Shown one piece after another: positions 1 through 6,646 of a stretch of DNA of 25,852 nucleotides. Source of the DNA: Nitrosospira sp. (GTDB taxonomy: Bacteria; Pseudomonadota; Gammaproteobacteria; Burkholderiales; Nitrosomonadaceae). A program made the translations under genes and the position numbers. The notes under the pieces were generated by a model. It saw only the letters and a program-made list of their open reading frames with translations. It was not told the DNA's origin and did no database searches. The stretch covers positions 1 to 25,852 of the forward strand of contig JAKDLC010000001.1 of NCBI GenBank assembly GCA_030453055.1. Reading direction: 5' to 3'. How positions within the stretch are numbered: position 1 is the stretch's first letter; every line of letters begins with the position of its first letter.

Positions 1-737
1 ACCTTCTCACGCGAATGCGCAAAGCCGGTCAAGGTCAGGACGCCTATGCAGGCCGCGGCTATCAGCACAGGCCAGGTGGCGCGGCGCGTCATGCCGGCAG
101 GCCGGTCTGAGACCGCCAGCACGGTCGCCAGGCCTATCAAAACCAGGCTGAGCGAGAAGATGATTACCCTGGTGCCCAACTGGGGCAGCAGATAAAAACC
201 CAGCAGCAGCGTTCCCACCACGCTGCCCACGGTGCTGATGGCGTAAACCGATCCCGACGATGTGCCGACGTGGCGCAAGTGCTGCGTCGAGCGCTTGATC
301 ACATACGGCCCGACCATGGCGAGACTGGTCAACGGCAGGGTAAACAGGACGAGTGCGCTGGTGAACGCGCCGGCCCGCATGCCCCATGAATCCGTGGCAA
401 CCAGGACGGTTCCCGTCATGAATGGAATGGCTGCGGCAGTCATGGCCGCGAAAAGAATCACATGCGGCAATTGCACCTGCGGCAGCCGATCCGCCATGGA
501 GCCCCCCAGATAGTAGCCCAGCGCCAGGGCGATGAGCGTCACGGCGATGATGGAAGACCAGACATAGAGGCTGACCCCGTAAAACGCGCCGATGATACGC
601 GCGCCCAGGAGTTCCAGCACCATCACCGCCGCGCCGGTGATCATGACTACAACATAAAGCAATACCGTGTTGCCGGTGGCGAACTCGGCGGGAAGAGAAG
701 GGCGATGCTCCGGAAATGCTGTGGAATTCTGTGCCAT
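1..737 (-). CDS. Partial membrane protein, spermidine-synthase-like family (N-terminal part)
   Basis: The reading frame is open to the left edge, so about 245 residues of the N-terminus are visible and the C-terminus is outside the window. It starts MAQNSTAFPEH and contains several hydrophobic helices (about residues 23-45, 55-79, 92-115, 125-147, 165-185 and 190-209). The segments MVLELLGARIIGAFYG, followed by ALALGYYLGGSMADRL, and GSVYAISTVGSVVGTLL are the pattern I associate with the membrane half of proteins annotated as fused MFS/spermidine synthase. The aminopropyltransferase-like domain would lie beyond the edge. The substrate is unknown; many such proteins are not proven polyamine enzymes. 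A weak purine stretch (AGGGA) precedes the ATG. A dyad element and a promoter-like pair lie 158-203 bp upstream. Transcribed divergently from the cytochrome operon. Family call fairly sure, function not. Confidence 0.7.
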   Translation of the reverse strand, partial: MAQNSTAFPEHRPSLPAEFATGNTVLLYVVVMITGAAVMVLELLGARIIGAFYGVSLYVWSSIIAVTLIALALGYYLGGSMADRLPQVQLPHVILFAAMTAAAIPFMTGTVLVATDSWGMRAGAFTSALVLFTLPLTSLAMVGPYVIKRSTQHLRHVGTSSGSVYAISTVGSVVGTLLLGFYLLPQLGTRVIIFSLSLVLIGLATVLAVSDRPAGMTRRATWPVLIAAACIGVLTLTGFAHSREK

Positions 738-894
738 GCGGTATCCCTGAGTTAATGATCGGAGGTGGTTTTACGGGCGTGCACGTTTGCGGCGAAAAAA
801 GCGGCCTTACTGGCGGAGAAGAGATGCCGCGTGAGAATCGGCGAGCGGGAGAGTGGTTATCCGGGGCGCACTTCCGAAATAACATTGAGACCGA

Positions 895-923
895 AGTATT
901 GGTCAGAGGCCACACCGTGTCAA
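895..923 (-). promoter_or_regulatory. Candidate -35/-10 promoter next to dyad, leftward
   Basis: On the minus strand TTGACA (918-923) abuts the dyad at 924-940, and AATACT (895-900) follows after exactly 17 bp. The same arrangement (TTGATT, 17 bp, AATACT) occurs before PEP-CTERM gene 2. The -35 is perfect; the -10 is weak, as expected for an activator-dependent promoter. It points to the gene ending at the left edge, with a leader of about 150 bp. Confidence 0.4.
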
Positions 924-940
924 TGCGACATATTGCCGCA
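924..940 (-). promoter_or_regulatory. 17-bp dyad element, copy 1
   Basis: Plus strand TGCGACA-TAT-TGCCGCA, an inverted repeat with 7-bp arms and a 3-bp centre. One of five such elements in the window, all in upstream regions. The arms fit a dimeric DNA-binding protein site; the cognate regulator is not in the window. Confidence 0.55.
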
Positions 941-979
941 GGACAGTGGGAACACTAACGCGCCCATCAGGCCCGGGTC

Positions 980-996
980 CGCGACAATATGTCACA
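980..996 (+). promoter_or_regulatory. 17-bp dyad element, copy 2, upstream of the cytochrome operon
   Basis: Plus strand CGCGACA-ATA-TGTCACA, 39 bp from copy 1 and in the opposite sense, so the pair could serve both divergent genes. This is the most degenerate copy. It lies about 250 bp before the cytochrome start. Confidence 0.45.
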
Positions 997-1122
997 TTCC
1001 CAAGACATGTTTTCCGCTATACACTTCCACGCGCACATCCTCCGAAATCAGCCATCCATGGAGCGGGATCGGAAGTGAGTACAAATAAAACAGCGTTGCA
1101 AAGCAGTCTTATTGGCGATTCT

Positions 1123-1128
1123 TATAAT
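1123..1128 (+). promoter_or_regulatory. -10-like TATAAT before the cytochrome operon
   Basis: A perfect TATAAT hexamer 120 bp before the chosen cytochrome start. No good -35 is seen at 16-18 bp (the nearest TTGCAA is 21 bp away), so the call is tentative. Confidence 0.3.
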
Positions 1129-1247
1129 CTCTTGACCCAGCCGGATATGAATTTTCCCTCCTTGCTCTTTATTGAGCATCGTCAGTGTTATGTCTGCATC
1201 ATTTCCTGCCCCTTGGTTTCCGGCTGGCGGCGGTTGAGTTTCCCTTT

Positions 1248-2225
1248 ATGGATGTCACCGGGGCGAGCCGCTTGAGAAAGCTGTTGCTGCTCATGGCGGC
1301 ATGGCTGCAGCTGATATTCCTGCCGCCGGGTCTCCTGGTTATTTCCCAGAGCGCCTCGGCACAGGACGATGCCGCTAAAACCCCAATCCAGGACATGGTC
1401 TTGAAGGGGGATGCGAGATGCACCCGCTGTCACGACGAGCATGAAAAATATCCCGTGCTCTCCATCGGCAAGACCAAGCACGGCACCGTCGCCGACAGCC
1501 GTACTCCCACCTGCACGAGTTGCCACGGCGAGAGTGAGGTGCACGTCAGGAATCCCGAGAAACACGCCTTCCCCGAGCGTTCGTTCGGAAAAAACTCGAC
1601 GAACTCGGCGCAGGAGAAAAATCAGGCCTGCCTGGCCTGTCATGAAGGCGGCATACGCATGCACTGGGCCGGCAGTCGCCATGCGAACCAGGATGTTCCT
1701 TGCGCCGCTTGTCACCAGGTGCATGCGGCGCACGATAAGGTACGCGACAGGCTGACGCAATCGGAAGTGTGCTTCGCCTGCCATAAGGAACAGCGGATCG
1801 AGATCAAGCGGCCTTACCGCCACCCGATAAGGGAAGGCAAGGTCGCCTGTTCCGACTGCCATAACCCGCATGGTTCCGCCGGCCCGAGCATGATGGTGCG
1901 CGATAGCATCAACGACACGTGCTATACCTGCCACATGGAGAAACGCGGCCCTTTTGTCCGCAACCATCAGCCGGTACAGGAGAATTGCGCCATTTGCCAC
2001 AATCCGCATGGCACGACCGCTCCCAACCTGCTCAGGTGGCGCTCGCCCTTCCTGTGCCAGGAGTGCCATGAGCCGAATACCCACCAGGGAGCCATCGGGT
2101 CGTTCGACGCGCCGGGTGGCCGCGAACAGAATACCCTGGCGCGGGGCTGCCTGAATTGCCATACCCAGATTCACGGCAGCAACAGCCCGCTGGATGAGCG
2201 CAACGAGCGTCTTTTCCAGCGTTGA
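1248..2225 (+). CDS. Decaheme c-type cytochrome, MtrA/DmsE/PioA type
   Basis: The protein has 325 residues from the ATG chosen here and exactly ten CXXCH heme-binding motifs, with first cysteines near residues 58, 89, 128, 152, 175, 201, 225, 247, 270 and 301. The start at 1248 gives a conventional signal peptide (basic SRLRK, hydrophobic core to about residue 33, then SASAQ); a longer frame starts at 1185 but adds a poor leader. Size, heme count and the neighbouring MtrB-like barrel match the MtrA/PioA/MtoA family: periplasmic cytochromes that insert into an outer-membrane porin and carry electrons across the outer membrane. Direction (uptake or export) cannot be read from sequence. It lies 12 bp before the barrel gene, so the two are surely co-transcribed. 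No monoheme donor and no MtrC-like outer cytochrome is nearby. Heme attachment would use the Ccm system encoded at the right end. Confidence 0.92.
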   Translation: MDVTGASRLRKLLLLMAAWLQLIFLPPGLLVISQSASAQDDAAKTPIQDMVLKGDARCTRCHDEHEKYPVLSIGKTKHGTVADSRTPTCTSCHGESEVHVRNPEKHAFPERSFGKNSTNSAQEKNQACLACHEGGIRMHWAGSRHANQDVPCAACHQVHAAHDKVRDRLTQSEVCFACHKEQRIEIKRPYRHPIREGKVACSDCHNPHGSAGPSMMVRDSINDTCYTCHMEKRGPFVRNHQPVQENCAICHNPHGTTAPNLLRWRSPFLCQECHEPNTHQGAIGSFDAPGGREQNTLARGCLNCHTQIHGSNSPLDERNERLFQR

Positions 2226-2237
2226 TAAAGATCGGCG

Positions 2238-4310
2238 ATGGTCGGCCTGAAAATACCCGGACGCCGGTTTTTACCGATCGAGGCTGCCGTTGTCACGCTG
2301 TTGATTTCTCCGGGTTCGGCGGGATTGGCCTGGGCGGATACGGCGAGCGATCGTGTCACGCGGCTGACCCGGCCCCACAGCACGGTCGACTTGGGAGTCG
2401 GCTACCTTTTCAACGATGGCGCCCGTTTTGGCCAGTATAGCGGTATGCGCGACGCAGGGCCTTACGGGCTGATCAATGCGGATATATTGAAACGCAGCGA
2501 CGCCACGGGAACCTGGTACAGGTTGAGGGGGCGCAATCTCGGGCTCGATAGTCGCGAACTGCGCCTGGAACACAGCCAGCAGGGCAACTGGGGCTATGTT
2601 ATCGATTTCAGCCAGACTCCACGCTATGAACCCTTTACGGTAAGGACCGCCGTCAGCGGAATCGGAACCTCCCATCTCCACGTTCCCACTACGCCTACCG
2701 CCGGAGATCCCATGCTGTTCAAGACGGAGCGCACCGCGGTCGGATTCGGGCTCGGCAAATCGTTTGCGGGAAATATGGATTTCCAGTTGCACTTTCGTAA
2801 TGAAGAAAAAGATGGCGCGCGCGTGTTTGGGCGAGGCACGCGCTCAATTTTTGCCGGGGCTTTCGGATTTACGCCGGAGCCCATCAATTCCACCACCCGG
2901 CTGTTCGGCGCCACGCTCGGCTATAACGGCAAACGGTTGCAGTTATCCGGGGGGTACTACGGCACCATGTATGTCAATCACAATACGGCGCTCCACATTA
3001 CGGGAGGCAGCAGCGCCGGCGGCGGCAGTGCCTTGAATACCTATAACCCCATTGCGCTGCCGCCCGACAACCAGTCGCACCAATTATTCCTGGGCGGCGG
3101 CTACAGTTTTACCCCGACCACACGCGGAAATTTCAAGGTTGCGTACACGCACGCGACGCAAACCAATGCATTCATTCACAGCCTGCTGCTTGCGCCCGGT
3201 GTGGGCAGCCATCTGGGCGGGCGCATCGATACGACCCTGCTGCAAGGGGGCCTTACGGCGCGCCCGCTGCCCAAGCTCTCTCTGCTGGCCAATATCCGCT
3301 ATGAGGATCGGGATGATAAAACCCCCATCCTCAATTACAATCCGCACGCACCCGGTTATCCCGGATTCAACCAGCCGTTCTCCATGCGGACATTGAACGC
3401 CAAGGTGGAAGCATACTACGCCTTGCCCATGAGCTTCCGTCTGACCGGCGGCGTGGATTTCGATCAGCGGCACCGCGATTATGGCGCGCCCATCGTTGTC
3501 CGCCATCGGGGCCGCACCGATGAATGGTCGTATCGGGTCGAATTGCGCCGCTCGATGTCCGAAACCGTTACCGGTGCGGTTTCCTATATCTATAGCGACC
3601 GCAGCGGCTCGGATTTTCTGCGTTCGATCATACCCGGCTACCCCGGTTTCGTTTCTCCTATCAACCTGGCGGATCGTTCGCGGCACAAGGTGCGTTTGCT
3701 GATCAACTGGGTGCCCATCGAGCCGCTGTCGCTGCAATTCATAGTGGACGAATCGCGCGACAATTACGGGCGCGACAATACTGCGAATCTGGGGCCGCAG
3801 GAAGGCATGGCGCGCGATTATGCGGTCGATGCGACCTATACGTTCTCGGACGCATGGCATGCAACGGCATGGTTCTCGAGAAACGAAACCCGCCTGGACC
3901 AGTTTTCGAGGACCAATCCCGTCACGGCCGGCGGACAGTTCTGGGCCGCCGATCTCAGCCATCAGAGCACCTCCTTCGGCTGGAGCGCAAACGGCAGACA
4001 GAAACCCAAGCTGGACATGGGGGCCGATCTGTATTATTCCGACATCAACGATAAATACCGGCAAAGGGCGCTTACCGGCTCGCCGATCGATTCTCTTCCG
4101 GACATTTCCACAGAGCTGAGCAATCTGAGGCTGTTCGTGAGATACGCAATACAGAAAAACATGGGCCTTCGGCTTGACTATATCTACAATCGCTTCAAAA
4201 CCGATGAATGGACCTGGGCGAACTGGACCTTCACCGACGGCACGCGGCTGAGTCAGGACCCGCTTCAGGCGATCAGCTTCGTCGGTCTGTCGGGCTACTA
4301 CAATTGGTAG
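2238..4310 (+). CDS. Outer-membrane beta-barrel, MtrB/PioB family
   Basis: The protein has 690 residues with an N-terminal signal sequence (cleavage likely after about residue 33, AWA). The mature part has alternating polar/aromatic strands typical of a large barrel, and it ends in GYYNW, the terminal-aromatic signature recognised by the outer-membrane assembly machinery. Together with the decaheme gene 12 bp upstream, this identifies it as the MtrB/PioB/MtoB porin that sheathes the cytochrome through the outer membrane. The length is typical of the family. There is no cysteine at all, so it lacks the N-terminal CXXC seen in Shewanella MtrB. The start codon has only a weak ribosome site, so translational coupling to the upstream gene is likely. 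Two decayed copies of the 3' end of a close paralogue lie 1.1-2 kb downstream. Confidence 0.88.
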   Translation: MVGLKIPGRRFLPIEAAVVTLLISPGSAGLAWADTASDRVTRLTRPHSTVDLGVGYLFNDGARFGQYSGMRDAGPYGLINADILKRSDATGTWYRLRGRNLGLDSRELRLEHSQQGNWGYVIDFSQTPRYEPFTVRTAVSGIGTSHLHVPTTPTAGDPMLFKTERTAVGFGLGKSFAGNMDFQLHFRNEEKDGARVFGRGTRSIFAGAFGFTPEPINSTTRLFGATLGYNGKRLQLSGGYYGTMYVNHNTALHITGGSSAGGGSALNTYNPIALPPDNQSHQLFLGGGYSFTPTTRGNFKVAYTHATQTNAFIHSLLLAPGVGSHLGGRIDTTLLQGGLTARPLPKLSLLANIRYEDRDDKTPILNYNPHAPGYPGFNQPFSMRTLNAKVEAYYALPMSFRLTGGVDFDQRHRDYGAPIVVRHRGRTDEWSYRVELRRSMSETVTGAVSYIYSDRSGSDFLRSIIPGYPGFVSPINLADRSRHKVRLLINWVPIEPLSLQFIVDESRDNYGRDNTANLGPQEGMARDYAVDATYTFSDAWHATAWFSRNETRLDQFSRTNPVTAGGQFWAADLSHQSTSFGWSANGRQKPKLDMGADLYYSDINDKYRQRALTGSPIDSLPDISTELSNLRLFVRYAIQKNMGLRLDYIYNRFKTDEWTWANWTFTDGTRLSQDPLQAISFVGLSGYYNW

Positions 4311-4440
4311 CGAGGGTGTGGTGCGGGACGATTCTCAGGCGCAGCGCGCGCCACCTGTGACAAGCGATGTGTCAATCAGGTGCGGCGAACTTGCCGATCA
4401 GGTAATCGAACGGTACAGATGAATGCAACCGTATGATAAG

Positions 4441-4469
4441 CAAAGGCCGCCCGGATGGGGCGGCCTTTG
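4441..4469 (-). terminator. Strong hairpin between convergent genes
   Basis: A 12-bp perfect stem (CAAAGGCCGCCC paired with its complement) closes a 5-nt loop. It lies 30 bp past the stop of PEP-CTERM gene 1 and 130 bp past the stop of the porin gene. The minus-strand side is followed by TTATCAT and the plus side has no T-run, so it most likely serves the leftward gene, possibly both. Confidence 0.6.
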
Positions 4470-4498
4470 CGATTGAAACAAAGCGGTTCAGAGCAAGC

Positions 4499-5272
4499 TT
4501 ATGCCGCTTTATCCGCCGCTTTATGCCGGCGTGCGACCGCGCCCATCAAACCCAGGCCGGCCAGCAACATGGCATAGGTTTCCGGTTCCGGTACGACGGC
4601 TATGCTGGCGTCAAAATCATAATTCCTGCTGCCGGCGGCTGTACCCACGGCATCGTAATCGGCGCCGCCGACGATAACGGAATAGGTACCCGCGTCCAAT
4701 GAAAAGATTTTGTTCACCATGCCGTCCGCCGTGCCATCGCCCATGACGCCGGGCTGCGTGGTGGCGCTGCCAAAATTGGCGGCGGTGCCATCGACAGCGT
4801 AACCCTTAAACGTTAAAAAACTGGTCTCACCCGCATCGTTTGCCGTCTGGAAACTACCCATCGCATTCCAGAAACCTTCGTCCGCGGCTGGGCCCGCCTG
4901 CATATCCCGCCATGCAAAAGCGGCGTCGGCGAAGTCGTGGGCAAGTGGGACGGCGAGCCCTTCATACACGGAGAAACCCGGCAGCAGAACTCCGCCTGCC
5001 TCGTTGGGGGTCATGTTCGATTCTACGGAGAGCTTTACTGCGGCGGGATTTTCCAAGGTGAATTGGAGAAATTGTCCGTTATGGGAATCGCCCCAATCCG
5101 CATCCGCCGCATCCGCCCAGCCGTAGTTGCTGTGGACGGATGTATTAACGCTACCCGAAGCCCCAACGCTGAGTCCGCTGAAAGTTCCAAGGTTTTTGTA
5201 GTCGGGATGCGCCATCGCCGGCAGTGAGACCATACCCGTGAGAAACAAGCTGAGTTGAAGTGATTTTTTCAT
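4499..5272 (-). CDS. PEP-CTERM sorted extracellular protein 1
   Basis: The protein has 257 residues. A signal peptide (MKKSLQLSLFLTGMVSLPAMA) ends before HPDYKN. The C-terminus carries the PEP-CTERM sorting signal: VPEPETYAML from about residue 227, a hydrophobic helix, then a basic tail (RRHK). Such proteins are known to be cut by exosortase and linked to extracellular polysaccharide. The middle part has GWADAADADWGDSH and LLPGFSVYEGLAVPLAHDF, shared in outline with the second PEP-CTERM protein at 6647-7453, so the two are paralogues. The molecular role of the middle domain is unknown to me. A good ribosome site (AAGGAG, plus strand 5281-5286) stands 8 nt before the ATG. Upstream are a sigma-54-like box and one dyad. 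No exosortase gene is in the window. Confidence 0.85.
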   Translation of the reverse strand: MKKSLQLSLFLTGMVSLPAMAHPDYKNLGTFSGLSVGASGSVNTSVHSNYGWADAADADWGDSHNGQFLQFTLENPAAVKLSVESNMTPNEAGGVLLPGFSVYEGLAVPLAHDFADAAFAWRDMQAGPAADEGFWNAMGSFQTANDAGETSFLTFKGYAVDGTAANFGSATTQPGVMGDGTADGMVNKIFSLDAGTYSVIVGGADYDAVGTAAGSRNYDFDASIAVVPEPETYAMLLAGLGLMGAVARRHKAADKAA

Positions 5273-5303
5273 GTGGAGTACTCCTTCTAAAGGTTTAGAG
5301 GTA

Positions 5304-5337
5304 ATTCTCGACTGAACATCATTCTCGACTGAACATC
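5304..5337. repeat. 17-bp tandem duplication in the leader of PEP-CTERM gene 1
   Basis: ATTCTCGACTGAACATC occurs twice in perfect tandem (5304-5320 and 5321-5337). It lies between the sigma-54-like box and the ribosome site, so it would be in the 5' leader of the transcript. Confidence 0.8.
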
Positions 5338-5361
5338 ATTGAATCGTGCCTGTCGAGCGGA

Positions 5362-5377
5362 AGCAATGATGTCGCCA
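5362..5377 (-). promoter_or_regulatory. Candidate sigma-54 (-24/-12) promoter of PEP-CTERM gene 1
   Basis: The minus strand reads TGGCGACATCATTGCT. Compared with the known consensus TGGCACGNNNNTTGCW it has the invariant GG and GC with the exact 10-bp separation and the full TGGC and TTGCT ends; positions 5-7 differ. The predicted transcript start is near 5351. PEP-CTERM genes are known to be under RpoN and the PrsK/PrsR pair in some betaproteobacteria, which makes this plausible. Confidence 0.5.
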
Positions 5378-5409
5378 TAACCTTAGTCCAAGGCAATAAC
5401 AGAAGTCAA

Positions 5410-5426
5410 TGCGGCATATCGTCGCA
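5410..5426 (-). promoter_or_regulatory. 17-bp dyad element, copy 3, before PEP-CTERM gene 1
   Basis: Plus strand TGCGGCA-TAT-CGTCGCA. On the minus strand it runs directly into TTGACT. It ends 32 bp upstream of the -24/-12 candidate, a position suited to an activator site. Confidence 0.55.
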
Positions 5427-5453
5427 ACCCCCATACGGATATGGGAATACCGC

Positions 5454-5655
5454 GAGATACGCAATCCAGAAAAACATGGGCCTTCGGCTCGACTACATCT
5501 ATAATCGCTTCAAAACCGATGAATGGACCTGGGCGAACTGGACTTACACCGACGGTACCCGGCTGAGCCAGAACCCGAATCAGGGGGGTCAGTTTCGTTG
5601 GCCTGTCGGGTTATTACAACTGGTAGCGAGAGCGTAGTGCGGATGATTCTCGGGA
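5454..5655 (+). pseudogene. Decayed 3' fragment of an mtrB paralogue, copy A
   Basis: The DNA from 5454 closely matches the intact barrel gene from 4139 through its stop and into the sequence just after it (AGCGAG, then a diverged GATTCTC block). It encodes IQKNMGLRLDYIYNRFKTDE as in the intact gene. A run of six G at about 5583-5588, one more base than the frame allows, shifts the frame so that the terminal SGYYNW and stop are read out of phase. No start codon or signal sequence remains. Bases 5461-5630 are identical to 6107-6276. It is a remnant of a second porin gene, not of the intact one, because it differs from that gene at many silent positions. Confidence 0.85.
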
Positions 5656-5671
5656 GGGGATTCTCTATCGA

Positions 5672-5905
5672 CTACCCATGATCCGTAAGCGTGCGGTAGG
5701 CTCGTGTAGTGTTCAGATAGGACTCACCAAATCTTAGGTTTGGTAGAGCGGTAAAGTACTTTATTTCGCCGATAGTTTGATTGGGCAGGAGAAATTCGCA
5801 CAGCTTTTCGAGGTTGACCCATCGATACGGTGTCTTCCTGAGAGCGCCATAGTACAGATTGAAGCCATCAATGTAGATGTTTGTTATTGTCAAATCCGGC
5901 TCCAT
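5672..5905 (-). pseudogene. Truncated NYN-domain (PIN-like nuclease) protein
   Basis: From the ATG at 5905 the frame encodes 77 residues beginning MEPDLTITN. NIYIDGFNLYYGAL is the classic first strand and loop of NYN/LabA-like domains, with the conserved aspartate and asparagine of the metal-dependent nuclease fold; VNLEKLCEFLLP and IGEIKYFTA also fit. Complete family members usually run to about 200 residues or more. Here the likeness fades after the stretch around RAYRTLTDHG and a stop follows at 5672, just where the mtrB-like fragment A ends. The later acidic residues of the active site are missing, so the protein is very probably non-functional. A hairpin lies immediately upstream. Confidence 0.65.
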
Positions 5906-5915
5906 AAATGCAGAA

Positions 5916-5931
5916 GCCGCCCGAAGGCGGC
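5916..5931 (-). terminator. GC-rich tetraloop hairpin
   Basis: Minus strand GCCGCC-TTCG-GGCGGC, followed by TTCTGCATTT. The UUCG-type loop and following T-rich bases are typical of an intrinsic terminator. No intact leftward gene lies directly upstream, so it may be a relic of one lost from this rearranged region. Confidence 0.45.
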
Positions 5932-6025
5932 CTCGCGCCCAACCACCGAAGCGATTGGGGGGATATAGGTGAAGCATGGATTAAAATGAAGGTTTTGTCA
6001 AGGGGTACGAATTGCGTGTTGCTAA

Positions 6026-6283
6026 CACAGCGTGCTGCTCGCCCCCGGAGTGGGTGGCAGCCTGCACGGACGCGTCGACACGACCCTGAGGCTGTTTGTG
6101 AAATGCGCAATCCAGAAAAACATGGGCCTTCGGCTCGACTACATCTATAATCGCTTCAAAACCGATGAATGGACCTGGGCGAACTGGACTTACACCGACG
6201 GTACCCGGCTGAGCCAGAACCCGAATCAGGGGGGTCAGTTTCGTTGGCCTGTCGGGTTATTACAACTGGTAGCGAGGGTGCAG
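6026..6283 (+). pseudogene. Decayed, internally deleted mtrB paralogue, copy B
   Basis: Two separate parts of the barrel gene are fused. Bases 6026-6088 encode HSVLLAPGVGGSLHGRVDTT, matching HSLLLAPGVGSHLGGRIDTT of the intact porin (near 3178-3239). Then, without a break in frame, RLFVKCAIQKN matches the intact gene from about 4128. About 890 bp between these points is absent. The same six-G frameshift as in copy A destroys the last strand. A TAA lies immediately before the homology, and no signal peptide is present. The 170 bp at 6107-6276 are identical to copy A. Confidence 0.82.
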
Positions 6284-6302
6284 GTTAAGTGCAGAAAAGA
6301 AA

Positions 6303-6332
6303 GTTCGTAACATCTTCGGGGATGTTACGAAC
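6303..6332. repeat. Perfect 12-bp inverted repeat
   Basis: GTTCGTAACATC and its exact complement flank a 6-nt TTCGGG loop. It follows remnant B by 20 bp. No T-run follows on either strand, so it is not a textbook terminator; it could be an end of a lost mobile element or a protein site. Confidence 0.6.
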
Positions 6333-6547
6333 CAAAGGAGGTTATAGGAGGAAATGCACTAAGAAACAACAACGACTACATGCTTAACAGCATCAGCATC
6401 AGAAAATCTTTTAAAACTCTAACTTCAGGTGGTACCGACTCACCATAACTTCCGGTAAGCCAGGTCTTGCTCTCAACGTAGCGTACGTTTCCGTAAAAAA
6501 CCATGTAAATCAGTTCTTGGGAAGGCTTAATCGAGAGTTTTATAAAT

Positions 6548-6626
6548 CACCCCGCCGCAAGCAGCGGGGTGTTAACTGCGTTCTTACCATTCGTCGGCTT
6601 TCAGCCGACTCCCGCCCCAAGAGGCG
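6548..6626 (-). terminator. Hairpin cluster downstream of PEP-CTERM gene 2
   Basis: Three stems lie in a row: 6613-6626 (CGCC/GGCG), 6593-6609 (GTCGGC-TTTCA-GCCGAC) and 6548-6571 (CACCCCGC, 8-nt loop, GCGGGGTG). Read leftward from the PEP-CTERM gene 2 stop at 6647, the last is the strongest and is followed by ATTTATAAAA, so it is a plausible transcription terminator. The ordered cluster is more structure than a terminator needs and may be a structured RNA or transposon-end relic. Confidence 0.45.
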
Positions 6627-6646
6627 AGGAATCAAGCTTGCAGAGA

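Larger units (their letters stand above)
738..1247. other. Divergent intergenic region between membrane protein and cytochrome operon
   Basis: This 510-bp gap separates two divergently transcribed genes. It contains two copies of a 17-bp dyad (924-940 and 980-996), a leftward promoter candidate (895-923) and a rightward -10-like TATAAT (1123-1128). Open frames here are short and show no recognisable protein. I see no tRNA or transposase. Confidence 0.6.
6284..6646. other. Non-coding stretch with hairpins before PEP-CTERM gene 2 stop
   Basis: This 363-bp stretch holds a perfect 12-bp inverted repeat (6303-6332) and a cluster of three hairpins (6548-6626). The part between about 6335 and 6540 shows no convincing frame, repeat or RNA gene. 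The purine-rich GGAGGTTATAGGAGG near 6337-6351 looks like ribosome sites, but only a very short frame follows. Confidence 0.5.

Noticed and set aside
7..915. Long leftward frame of 302 codons over the edge membrane-protein gene
   Set aside because: It is arginine/histidine-rich without domain likeness; the true gene is in another frame, open to the left edge from ATG 737, with proper hydrophobic helices.
1188..2174. Long antisense frame over the decaheme cytochrome
   Set aside because: Mirror of a GC-rich gene with ten heme motifs; no ribosome site or family match.
3084..4064. Antisense frame of 326 codons over the porin gene
   Set aside because: Shadow of the porin codon pattern; low-complexity and unlike any family.
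5908..6150. Short plus-strand frame through the NYN/relic gap
   Set aside because: No homology or ribosome site; it runs through hairpin and relic DNA in a wrong frame.
6032..6310. 92-codon frame over remnant B as a functional small porin
   Set aside because: No signal sequence, a stop right before the homology, and a frameshift removing the terminal strand.
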